Below are positions 23,801 to 33,755 of a DNA stretch of 64,000 nt, in pieces (positions within the stretch are counted from its first letter, which is position 1; every line of letters begins with the position of its first letter). The DNA comes from Hedera helix (lineage: Eukaryota; Streptophyta; Magnoliopsida; Apiales; Araliaceae): the NCBI GenBank assembly GCA_947179155.2, contig OX359281.1:39407967-39471966 (forward strand), written 5' to 3'. The notes beneath the pieces were generated by a model. It saw only the letters and a list, made by a program, of their open reading frames with translations, ran no database searches and was not told where the DNA came from. The translations under genes and the position numbers were made by a program.

Positions 23801-24052
23801 TACTCTTTCTGTATTAAATTATATGATTATTATTAACTTTTAAAAATTAATTTAAAATAATTTTAAATTGAGATGACTCATTAAAAATTATAAAACAATA
23901 AAACTTAGAACGAGTAATACACTTTGATAGTAATATTAATTATTGTATTAATTAAAATTAAAAAAAAAATTATGTCAATTTTGAGTTCAAAAATCTCTTA
24001 AATTAATTTTAAAAAGTCAATAATAATCAAATAATATGTAACAGAAAGAATA
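23801..24052. mobile_element. Stowaway-like MITE
   Basis: Inverted ends: TACTCTTTCTGTATTAAATT at the left, and ATATGTAACAGAAAGAATA at the right. Inner arms share GATTATTATTAACTTTT and AAAAGTCAATAATAATC. The element is AT-rich and non-coding. Confidence 0.65.
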
Positions 24053-27000
24053 TTTTAGAATGAAAGAAATATTACTTATCTTACTAATGTCATATTATTT
24101 GAGATATTTTTGAGATTACCTATATTATAAAGTGTGAGAAAGGAATGACAAATATTTTATATAAACAAAAAAGTGCTTTTTTTTATTCACTTTTACTCTG
24201 TTCTCTCTCCCATTATCTCTCATCTCCTATTTTTTAGCATTTTATTTATCTTCTTTTAACACACCGTAGTAGTGTGTGTCATGTAAGCTAGTAAGTATAA
24301 AACCTCTAAAATAATTCATTAAATTTTGATACAATCCACATTTACTTAGGAAAACTGTTATTTCTATAAATAAAATTTAATATTTTATAAGATTTTACTC
24401 ATATAAATATGAATCTAATTTATTATTAAGGTGAGAAGTAATAATTGTGAAACTATTAATTTTTTTAATAAAAATATAAATTCTTTTATTTATTTATAAA
24501 CTAAACTGGCCCCTTTCCTCCCTTCTGTTTGAGCCGTTGAAAGCAGTCTATTTCTCACGTCGGCTATTCCCTGTTCATACAAGGGAGATTGTAGGGACCA
24601 GGGGTTAAGTACAAATTGTTTGGTTTATTTAAATAAAATATTTTTTCATTGTAATGTACAATTGTCAATGATCAAGCAATGGATTGAGTAGTTAAATTAG
24701 ATAACTAGTGTCTAATCATTTAACACTACTCTTAATATAATCCACATTCAAATATGAAAATCTAGATCAATGAGCGATACACTCTTTCATTTATATATTT
24801 ATTTTGTTTTACAAAAATAGTTTTATTTGAGTTAATTATAATTAATTTGTAAAATTTTAAAACTTATGATCTACGTGAATTTATTTTAAATTTTAAAATA
24901 TTTTTTATTTAAAAATAATGTTAAAATAATTTATAATATTAAAAATTGTATTAATTAAAATTAAATAAATTTACATTAATTTTAAAATTTCGTAACTGTA
25001 ACTGTAAGAGTGATGGAGAGCGAAAGAGAGCACACTTCATCATTGGATCCCGTATTTTGGCTAAAGACCTTTTTTTTTTCAATTTTAGCGTGGATGTAAT
25101 GTTGGTGGGGTGGTTAGAGAGTGGAAAGAATGTGAGGCAAGGTGTTGACTGTTGACCCTCGACCAGCTGCTATCTAGCCACTATTATTATAAGTAATTAT
25201 TTAATAATTTTAAAATATTTATTATGTGATATCTTGTATTATTTATGTATTATTATGTGAGTACTTAAAATAAAATAATATACTTTAAATATTTATATAA
25301 CATCATATAAATAATATGAGATATTATGTGACTGATATTTCAAAAATATTTAATAATTTTTTCACTGTTACATGCATTACCAAAAAGAAAAACTTTATAT
25401 AGGGTCAATGTTACTTCTATAAAATAATTGTGATATGTTCACAAGGTGAGTGTAGTTCCTCAACAAAAGAGTAGAGATGAATGTAGGACTCCCTTCAATA
25501 ACTTTATATATATATATATATATGTAAAGTTGGGCCCTCATATCAAAATTGGCAAAGATCTTGATTTCAAGTAATTTAATACGCGTATGAGTTGTAGGAT
25601 TGAGTTTTATAAAATTGTCAAATGAACTATTTATTACATTTAAACGGTCTGAAATTTAAAACCAATTGGCACCGACAATTAACCTTGAGCTTACTGTCCC
25701 TTGACACAGATTCTTGTAGTACAAATACAAGCGACTAAAATTATTACAGTTTGCTGTAATGAACCATGCATGGAGCGGCGTTGCTTTAAGTTTTTAGAGG
25801 GCAGGGTGATTTTTTTTGGTTTTTCTCCACCCAAACACTTCCTATAAATCTACATTATAAATGAGCTGCAATAATCGATTAATTAATATAGAGTTTTTAC
25901 ACGAACAATATATTACCGTTACAAATTAATAAATTCATAGGTAAGGAAAAAATTAAAGTTGTGCTAGGCTGCTGGCATAGACATTTGCCTTGGTCCTTTG
26001 GCAAATAATTTGTCACGTGTATTATAGTTTGTAGCTAGTCTTCTTTCACAATTTCACTTGACAAATTGGCATTCATTCTTTGCTCAGGGACATAAAGATC
26101 AAATTCCTTGTTAGATGGTGTAATAATTCTTTTCAACAGGAGTAGCAACCGATTAATTTGCAAATGATTGCATTTAATTTTAGAATTAACAATACTAGAC
26201 TGATAATCTGTGCAAGGCACGAGTTAATATTGGTGATATAATATAAAATTGTGGTGTGTGCTATTTAGTATTATAATTTGAATATAAATAGTATAGTATG
26301 AATTGTAGTAACATATTGAATACGTAATTGAAAAGTTGTATGTATTATCAAAATCATTATATATGTTTTCTAATATATGCATATACACCCTTAGAATAAT
26401 AAAACAGATGATATGAAAAGTTTGATATAATTGTGAACAGGATAAACAATGTATCAGCAAAGGTGATAAACTTGGGTTTAACTCGGGATTAATTCTCTAA
26501 CCAATCAAAATTACTCAAATAATTTGGATAATTTTTTTTTTTGTCTTGTTATATATAATAATAGAAATATATTTCTTAAGGTGATTAAATTGGGCTCGAG
26601 CAAACTTTTGGAAACTTGGCTCGAAATCGGCTAAAGTTCAAGACCAATTAAAACTGGAGTTTGTGAAAAATAAACAAGCTCGTCAAACCAGCTAAACACA
26701 CGGTTACGCCCCCAACAAGTTTTATAATTAAGCAGGCTTAATTACTTAGAGGTAGAGACTAGAGACCAAACAACCAAAAGACCAATTAAGCTTCAAAAAT
26801 ATGTTCACGATAGATTAAGCTTGGGCTATCTTGAGGTTAGCCTAGATATGTAAAGAGCGGGCTTGGACCACAATTCATAAGCCCAATAATAGCCCAAGCT
26901 TCATGACTATGGGCTAATTCATTCTTGTCAATTGCAAAAATAAAGAAAGAAGAATTGGTCCAGAAAAATGACCGACAATTTCTATAGATGTAGATATATG

Positions 27001-27110
27001 ACTTTTATTAAATTTGATGTTGTTTCAAAAAAGAAAAACTAGATATAAATAATTCTAGAAAGACATTTCAATTATGGTACCTGTAGGAGAAATGTGGAGA
27101 AAAGCCAGAA

Positions 27111-27286
27111 GAGGAATCCTGCAAAACTTACTTTCTTCATGTAAAATATATCTGCTGAACTTATCTTGTTGATAGATAACCTCGAACCTATTGAATTAGA
27201 GGAATCTTGCTAAACTTACTTTCTTCTTGTAAAATATATCTGCTGAATCTTATTTTGTTGATAGATAAACTCGAACCTATTGTCAT
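27111..27286. repeat. Two-copy 88-bp tandem repeat
   Basis: Copies start near 27111 and 27199 (GAGGAATCNTGCNAAACTTAC, then ACTCGAACCTATTG in the second). They share about 90 percent of positions by eye. Non-coding. Confidence 0.75.
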
Positions 27287-27820
27287 AGCACTAAGACTAT
27301 ATCGCCTTTGAAGAACTCCACAAAGCAGTAAAAAGAGTAAGAGGAAGCTAATTATTAATCTATATTCATAATTTGTAAATTATTAAAAAGCACTACAAAT
27401 TATTAATTTTGTTATTCTTAAAATTCACATAAATCATGTTAAATGTAAAGTTCTTATTTTCAGGCGGATCAACTATTATTTGCTTTTAAGAGTAATTCTC
27501 ACCGACAACCCTATCATCTACATGGTCACTTTTAGCAATCATCACGTCTAGAAGGCGGCTTTCATAAATTACTTTAGCAAAACAAGAGCAGAAATCTTGA
27601 CAGTTTGTTTCCAATTTTTTTTTTTTTTTTGTTGGTTCTTTAGAGTAGTAATATAAGTGAAATTATTAGCAGAAGCGAAATGCAGATGGAATTTAATATT
27701 AAAAGAGTATAAACAAAATTGCTTAACTGTATCCCAAAGTAAATGATTATTAGTGTAAATTGCAAATTAAATGAGATACAAAGTATTCCCCATTAATTTC
27801 AACAGTTCTGTGACAGTCTT
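27287..27820. other. Spacer left of the LTR element
   Basis: No gene or repeat of note apart from a T homopolymer near 27615-27631. Confidence 0.4.
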
Positions 27821-28075
27821 TGATGTAGGAAGTTCTAGTTTCCTGCAAACTCCAGAAATTAGAGAGAAAAGAAGAGAATAATTTAGAGATGAGATTGGGA
27901 ATTAGTTATGATATTTCATGATTCTCTTTATAGTACAAACTATTGCTTATATAGGCAATACAATCCATTATAGTTATTCATATTAATATCATTTAGTCTC
28001 ATCTCAACCCTTGGATGACTCTAATCCTAGCCTTTCATTTATTATATATATATATATTAGGCTATATTCATAACA
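27821..28075 (-). repeat. 3' LTR, complete
   Basis: Starts TGATGTAGGAAG and ends TTCATAACA on the plus strand. It shares CCTGCAAACTCCAGAAATTA, TTAGTTATGATATTT, TATATAGGCAATACAATCC and CTCAACCCTTGGAT with 31100-31297. Its right end abuts the polypurine-like GTAGAGATGATAA read on the minus strand. Confidence 0.85.
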
Positions 28076-28167
28076 TTATCATCTCTACAAAATTCACCTT
28101 GTTTTCAAGGTGGAAGTGCTATATGAAAACTAGGAAATATGCATCAAGAGTCTTCTTTCCACCAAAC

Positions 28168-29243
28168 AGTAGGAGTTTTGACCTTTAAAAGGTGTGAAAC
28201 AGGAGACTTGTTGTTAAAAAAAAAACTAGTGGTCAGACGAAGGAGCTTCTGTAAAGCTAAATACTGCTTCACTTCCGTATGCCTCCACGTAGCACCAATC
28301 TGGGAAGTCACTTATATCAACCATCAGAGCAAGGTTACAAAAAGGACTCTTTGCCGTTGCTGCAACAAGCTTATCTGGTGCTTGACCAATTAGGTGTGTT
28401 GTAAGAAAGCCAATATTTGAACCACCCAGCACATAAATTTTTAGCATGGTCTGCAAGTCCTATGTCTATGACATGATCTATAGCAGTGAGAACATCATTA
28501 ACATCCTGAGATCTAATTTTCCTTGAAAGAGATTTTAATGTTTTCTCACCAAATCACAGTGAACCTCTGATGAGTAAGCTGAATCCAGTTGAAGCAAGGA
28601 ATGTCAATGACTTTGAAAAGCTTGATAATGAGACAAAGTGAGGCCCGCCGTGAAGGATTACAATTAGTGGATCACATACATCATGATTATTCAAATTAGA
28701 GAATACAAATACAACTTCAAAAGGCTTCTTAACACATTCTGGAAGGTTCTCAAAGACACTTTTAACTGGAATTTTTGTTATACTAAATTGCAGAGTTGAT
28801 AACAAAGATGTAACCTTTTCAGAGCATTTAAATATGGTGCTTGAAACATCTAGCCAACTCCATGCGACTACAACAGATGCCTCCCCAGCACGACAACCAT
28901 ACTTATGTTCAGGAACATATACTGGGCTGCTACATAGAGCAATAATATTATCCCCATCCAGGGAAAAAATATTCCAAGAAAAATTTGAGTTGTAAAGGGT
29001 GATGCGTGAAACATTTCCACTGAACACATTCACAACAAGTATTGCTTGTGCACTGCACCAGATAGAAGATAAAATCAAGGTATAACCATCAGAAAGTCAT
29101 GGGCTACTAAGGATGTTTGAACAGTAAAGCCCAAGAAAGCAACCATCATTAGGACACATCACCACAGGGACCATATTAACAAGCTTTTAAGAAGAGAACA
29201 ACTTGTAGTCAGTTGGCCATACAATTATGTAAAGTGCATCAGT
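28168..29243 (-). pseudogene. Captured acylamino-acid-releasing enzyme piece
   Basis: Intron-free fragment of about 350 residues of a plant acylamino-acid-releasing enzyme (prolyl oligopeptidase family S9), which removes N-acylated residues from peptides. Recognisable blocks in order are WPTDYKL, VPVVMCPNDGCF, LVVNVFSGNVSRIT, VCDPLIVILHGGPH and GFLTTHLIGQAPDK. In-frame stops follow KLFSS and SSP. The frame is lost between RGSL and GGS. The nucleophile Ser survives in GGSN, but the usual GGSHGG has become GGSNIG. Homology stops after KVKTPT, so the segment that carries the catalytic Asp and His is absent. The piece is dead as an enzyme. Confidence 0.9.
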
Positions 29244-29582
29244 ACTGTTGACATATTCAAAAATCAAGCTAAGAGTTTTTGAGTACTGATCTCTAATAAT
29301 ATTAAGCAGTTTCACAATGTTTTGTCCTCCACAAAGATTCTGGAGTATTTTAATCTCCCTTTTTATCTTATTCTTTTTGACAAGTTTAAGGATCTTAATG
29401 ATGCACTTTTCATTGTTGGTAACATTTATTCCTACAAAGACTTCACTGTATTTTCTCTTTCCAACTTTTTGAACAACTTTATAGTCATCTTGATCACCCC
29501 ATTGAACGACTAAAGACTCGTAATCCCAGTATTCTCTAGGGCAGTGAACATTGATATCTGGGTATACTCGATCTTATGACAT
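29238..29582 (-). pseudogene. Captured casein kinase 2 alpha piece
   Basis: Intron-free N-terminal fragment (about 115 residues) of the catalytic subunit of protein kinase CK2. It starts at the family's own initiator (ATG TCA at 29582, followed by a stop where the family has Lys), then RVYPDINV, REYWDYESLVVQWGDQDDY, VGKRKYSEVF, IIKILK, KREIKILQNLCGG and SLIFEYVNSTD. The glycine-rich loop has GKRKYSEVF where the family has GRGKYSEVF, and the ATP-binding Lys is kept in IIKILK. The catalytic loop and activation segment are missing. Genomic CK2 alpha genes in plants have introns in this stretch; here there are none. The fragment fuses in frame with the acylamino-acid-releasing enzyme piece at STD. 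Confidence 0.92.
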
Positions 29583-29693
29583 GATAGGATTATGACAAAC
29601 CACACAATTTTCAGTTCCTTTATCAGAATACGTTGTTTGCAAAGCCATAATGCTAGACCATTGAATTTTGATCTTATTTTTTTGACTGCCATA
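29583..29693 (-). other. Linker between ALFIN-like and CK2 pieces
   Basis: About 110 bases that read in frame from the ALFIN-like piece into YSDKGTENCVVCHNPI and then stop at the CK2 initiator. It could be CK2 5' leader sequence or part of another captured gene. I cannot assign it. Confidence 0.4.
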
Positions 29694-29960
29694 AAGATCA
29701 TTATCATACTGAAAATACGCTTCCTATCTGCTTTGTCAAAACCAAATATGCACCAAAATAAAATGCCACTGAAAGTAACCATGCATCACTATGAACCGCA
29801 ACTAAAGCCAACCAGTCTTTCTCCTGCATTCCATCTCCAGCAAAGTTAATTCCTAAAGCAGACTCAGGGAGCTCATGAGGCACCTCCTCAGCAGGCAAAT
29901 TAACTTCCCATTGCTCGCTAGGAAATCCATACAGGTAAAGATTTTCCTTCTTAGGAACGC
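29694..29960 (-). pseudogene. Captured ALFIN-like piece
   Basis: Intron-free fragment of about 85 residues from the N-terminal Alfin domain of an ALFIN-LIKE PHD-finger protein, a plant histone H3K4me3 reader. Visible blocks are LYLYGFPSEQWEVNLPAE, LGINFAGDGMQEKDW, LVAVHSDAWLLSVAFYFGA and FGFDKADRKRIFSMI. A one-base deletion after YFGA shifts the frame, and a second comes at MI-NDL. The PHD finger is absent. The fragment spans a normal exon junction of the family without an intron (established gene structure, from memory). Confidence 0.9.
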
Positions 29961-30607
29961 AAAGCAGTGTACTCCCTGAACTGATATGACAGACGTCAAG
30001 ACCTTTCTTTAAAACAGACCACACCCCATGTGTGACAGAACTAAACACCAGTGCACAATTCTTTTTGTTTGAGTCAATTAATAAAACTGCTACTTTGGAA
30101 ATAGGCCATTCCTCTGTACTCGGAACATCTTTTGAAACATCTAGAGCTAAACACAATTTACATGCATCCATAGTGGCCATTTCGGTTAATGCAAGTTGAT
30201 TTTGCAGATCATCTAAAATCGTATAAGATTGATGTATGAATGTCATATGTACACTACTAATACTTGGTCTAAGGTTAACAACCAACTTGCAAACTGACTA
30301 GTTCTGAATGTCTTTTCCTATTGAAATAGTTGTAGATAACCACAACAACAGGTATATGAGAACCATAAATATCTGGTGGTTTCGGATTAAGGCAAGTAGT
30401 GTATCCATTTTGTTTGGGACTTTTGTTGAACACCTTGTCAGCAACATGAAATTTCGTTTCATTTGTACCGAACTTTCCAATTTCAATGTTAGTGGACAAA
30501 GTAGGAGATAAATAATTAGTGTAAGGAAGAAAGGTTACCTTACCATGAGCTGATTGTATGCAAACTTGATTGACGAGTGAGCTTTGGTCTTCAATTTTTG
30601 CTAGCAA
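29961..30607 (-). other. Captured coding-like segment, unidentified
   Basis: Two overlapping open stretches, about 29961-30285 and 30275-30607. They contain DDLQNQLALTEMATMDACKL, WPISKVAVLLIDSNKKNCA, THGVWSVLKKGLDV and, upstream, DIYGSHIPVVVVIYNYFN. Codon use and composition look protein-coding and unlike retroelement proteins I know. They read in the same sense as the ALFIN-like and CK2 pieces, and the second runs directly into the ALFIN-like homology. Probably one further captured host gene, with a frameshift near 30280. I do not recognise it. Confidence 0.5.
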
Positions 30608-31099
30608 TTCTTTATGATCTCCAACCTCATGAATAACCCAGTCATCCTTTTGTTAGATTTGTAATTGCCCTGATGGCTTAACTCCTCTTTAAAATCCAGA
30701 TCCACATCATCTTCATCATTCTCATATTGGTTTACTGACTGTATGGAATCTGTCACTTCACACAAGCAATTCTCGTCTTTCATATATGCACAATTGAACT
30801 ATTTTTGAGGTTGTTTTGGTTGAGCTTGATTCTGGAATTAATTATTAGTTCGCTCTGTAGGAGTTTGACAAAGTTGTTGTTTAATCTCTTGTACGAGCGC
30901 AACCATGGTAACACAAATCTGGTCTGTAATTTGGGCCAAATTTGCATCGATATAATTGGGATAGGCCATTAGAGCACTTTCAATGAAAGCATCAATGATG
31001 TAAGAAGTCCTAGTCTCCTGCAAACTCCAGAAATTTGGGCCAAATTTGCATCGATATAATTGGGATAGGCCATTAGAGCACTTTCAATGAAAGCATCAA
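30608..31099 (-). other. Leader region next to the 5' LTR
   Basis: Short ORFs that may be gag-like or captured: one acidic (30601-30783, with YENDEDDVDLDF) and one starting inside the LTR edge (30838-31023, IDAFIESALMAYPNYIDANL). No zinc knuckle or known gag motif is visible. No convincing tRNA primer-binding site follows the LTR. Confidence 0.4.
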
Positions 31100-31138
31100 T
31101 GATGTAAAAAGTCCTAGTCTCCTGCAAACTCCAGAAAT
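30931..31138. repeat. 104-bp tandem duplication at the LTR/interior boundary
   Basis: 30931-31034 and 31035-31138 are nearly identical (TTGGGCCAAATTTGCATCG at the start, CTCCAGAAATT at the end). The duplicated unit includes the inner 40 bases of the LTR and the adjoining interior. Confidence 0.85.
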
Positions 31139-31297
31139 TAGGGAGAAGAGAAGAGAAGAATTTAGAGAGGAAATTGGGAATTAGTTATGATATTTTATGA
31201 TTCTCTTTCCAGCACAAAATATGGCCTATATAGGCAATACAATCCATTCTAGTCATTCATATTAATATCATTTAGTCTAATCTCAACCCTTGGATTG
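31100..31297 (-). repeat. 5' LTR, truncated
   Basis: 198 bp matching 27821 to about 28015 of the other LTR. The outer 60 bases (with the TA repeat and CATAACA end) are missing, so no target duplication can be tested. The two LTRs differ at many positions, so the insertion is not recent. Confidence 0.8.
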
Positions 31298-31454
31298 TTC
31301 GTAGAACATTATTCAATGTACCCAAGAGTAGAGTTATATACTAGTCTAAAGAAAAAGATGTCAATATATAGTCCCGGTTGATATGAACTTACCTAATTCC
31401 ACCTCAAAAGTTAAATCATAAGGGGAGATTTGCAAGCCCATATATATAACACTC

Positions 31455-31860
31455 AAGACCATCCTCGCTAACCGATGTAAGACTCATCATTCCCGAGCCA
31501 TGTGAAACTTATCATTCCCAACCCTTTTAGATTACTAACTGATGCGAGACTCATCATTCCCGACCCCTTTAGACTGCATGTCCTCATGCAGAGAACCTTT
31601 GCACATGGCCCATTGACCAGTGTAGAGAACCTTCGTACATGACCCACTGACTAATGTAGAGAACCTTCGTACGTAGCCTACCGACCAGTGCAGAGAATCT
31701 TCATACATGGCCTACCACACTTCCGCTAACACCCAAGACCATCATCGCTAACCGATGTGGGACTCATCATTCCCGACGCTTTTAAACTACTAACTAACCA
31801 ATGTGAGACTCATCATTCCCAACCCCTTTAGATTGGCAACTATGTGGGACTCGTCACTTG
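31455..31860. repeat. Dispersed short-unit repeat array
   Basis: Repeated blocks of CTAACCGATGTGGGACTCATCATTCCCGACC (with variants) and of GTGCAGAGAACCTTCGTACATGGCCCACTGACC (with variants) alternate irregularly over 400 bases. Non-coding. Confidence 0.7.
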
Positions 31861-33755
31861 TTATTAATAATGAGAATGACGCTTAAACTTGTGAACATCT
31901 GAAAATAAAGAACATTAAAGTAAAATTTCAGATAGTATTATCTCAAAATTATAGTCGCACCAACAAATTAAATCTTTAAGCATGAAAAAGAGTGAAGAAT
32001 TTGGAGTAAAGGAGGTGAATGTAAGAGGAATTAAGATGAGATGCTCTAAAGTAAAAGTAGTAGTAGTATTGAGAAGAAGAGACGATGTAAAGAATTAAGG
32101 GAAAGGGAGGAAACACAAAATTCCATCAGTTAGGGTTAGGGACATTAGGGTGTCTTGGGAAGATTTCTAATTCTCTCTCTTTTTCCGTATTCCTCAACAA
32201 ATACCCCAAGCCCACAAATTTCTGTAGATGTGTCGTCTCCCTTTCCCTAATCCTCTACAGAGAAAGGAAAACAAGTGGATTTATCAAAAGAAAAGGGAAT
32301 TAATATAATTCCTATTCGTATATAAGAAAGGGTTTGTTTTGGTTGGAATTATTTAAAGAGTAGTTGAAGGGGAAAGGGATTAATCTCAGGAACCAGAGGA
32401 ATGGGTGATCTTGGAAAAACCATAAACGTTGCTCCATAGATTTGATTGGTCTTTCCAAATCTCCCACTACCTTAGCTTCCCAAAGCTTATCTCCCCTTCC
32501 ACTATACTCTAATTCTCCCTCTAAACTCCTCTACGCAGCCTGCATTGTTATGTAGAGCTTCACCATGACCCGTTTGCTCTCACGTGATTTTTCTACTTTC
32601 GCTTTTGGCATTATTAACTGTAAATACATAGGCCCCAGAGATAGTGGGGGGTTAGTAAGAGGAGTCTGAGCTCAAATCTCATGTTACAGCATCTCTTACC
32701 TCTCAAGTTTTTTCCTCTTACAATTTAGATTTTAGCATTCTTGTCCAACGGGGTTAAACTGGAACGAAGGTGACTCCAATAGTCCAATTCCCAGTTGGGC
32801 CAATAATGAAAATTCGGCTTGAATTATATTGCTCGTTAGGTTCGGGATCAGTCCAAATTTGTCGGCAGTTTTCTAGTCTAGAATTGGAGGTTATGAAACC
32901 ATTTATCGTCTTGCATGCAGTTGGGTCCTTATTGAGTACCAGCTTAACTGTAATTAACGGGGCTGCGGTCCAAAAACAAAAGGCATTACTCCTATGTTTG
33001 AACCAAAGGCACTGGTCTCTTGGTAAAATTTAAGATTTTGGGCGAAATCCTTAGTTGGTCGTTAGGGTAGGGTAGGGTAGGGGGAAGTCTGATCATAAAT
33101 CAAAAATTTCTGGGCCAAGAGAAAGGCCTATCAAGCAATAATTATCAAGGGCTCATAAAGATATTGACTTTGAAGGGTTCTTCAACAATATTACATCAAT
33201 AAGGCAGACATCTTACTTTCACATATAATCCTCCGAACTTCTAAGATTACAAAGATATAAATGAATGTAAGAAAATTAAAGACAACTTAACAAGCGCCAA
33301 ACACCAATCAAGAATTACATACACATCATTTCCCAATTAATCAGATTGCATCACTTCAAAATGTTCTTCAGGCTACTTGAGCTCAGTGATCACCATTTAT
33401 GAAATTTCCTCTACAAGTACTTTTATAACTGATGGAAGGTTATATTTAGTAAAAGCAAACATTATATAGAGGCAGTGGAAGCTGGCCTCAAATCCTTCCA
33501 GTACACCCCGTTTGCTGTTAATGTTCTGCGAAACCACAGAGCCTTACATGCGCGCACACATATATATCAACCTGATAAGATCAATCTTCATCGTGGCAAT
33601 TTATTTTTACCTCATATGTTCATTTCTTTTCTACTCTCAAGTCTCACCTACATTCTGATTATTATAGCCAAATTTAATGAGAATATAAACAAATAATGTA
33701 CTTGGGCATTTTATTAGTGTCTCACCATCTTCATCCATTTATTTCAGCCTTAGTG
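31861..33755. other. Spacer upstream of the CCCH gene's 3' end
   Basis: No gene is recognised. It contains a short GGGTA repeat (about 33066-33082). Part of the right end (33470-33755) is probably the 3' UTR of the minus-strand CCCH gene. Confidence 0.45.

Larger units (their letters stand above)
21132..27110. other. Gene-poor spacer of 6 kb
   Basis: No gene is recognised. It contains two long TA arrays, one Stowaway-like MITE and AT-rich sequence. A few ORFs of 60-80 codons (for example near 26035-26460 on the minus strand) have AT-driven composition and no recognisable motif. Confidence 0.5.
27821..31297 (-). mobile_element. LTR retroelement carrying a mosaic of host gene pieces
   Basis: Two directly repeated LTRs bound the element: 27821-28075 (255 bp, TG...CA ends) and a truncated partner at 31100-31297. 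The order on the minus strand is: 5' LTR, leader, unassigned coding-like segments, ALFIN-like piece, casein kinase 2 alpha piece, acylamino-acid-releasing enzyme piece, a short chromodomain-like tail (LENKVNF), then the 3' LTR. The LENKV tail just before the LTR is how Ty3/gypsy chromovirus polyproteins often end, so the parent was probably a chromovirus. This is an inference from a very short match. No gag, protease, reverse transcriptase or integrase remains. Every identified host piece is in sense orientation and lacks introns. Maize Bs1 is the known precedent for this architecture. Confidence 0.8.

Noticed and set aside
29704..30285. Single continuous protein of 193 residues
   Set aside because: It is not one gene. 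Its C-terminal third is ALFIN-like and the rest is another captured segment, all inside the LTR element.
33066..33082. GGGTA repeats resembling telomeric sequence
   Set aside because: Only three units of GGGTA, not the plant telomere unit TTTAGGG.
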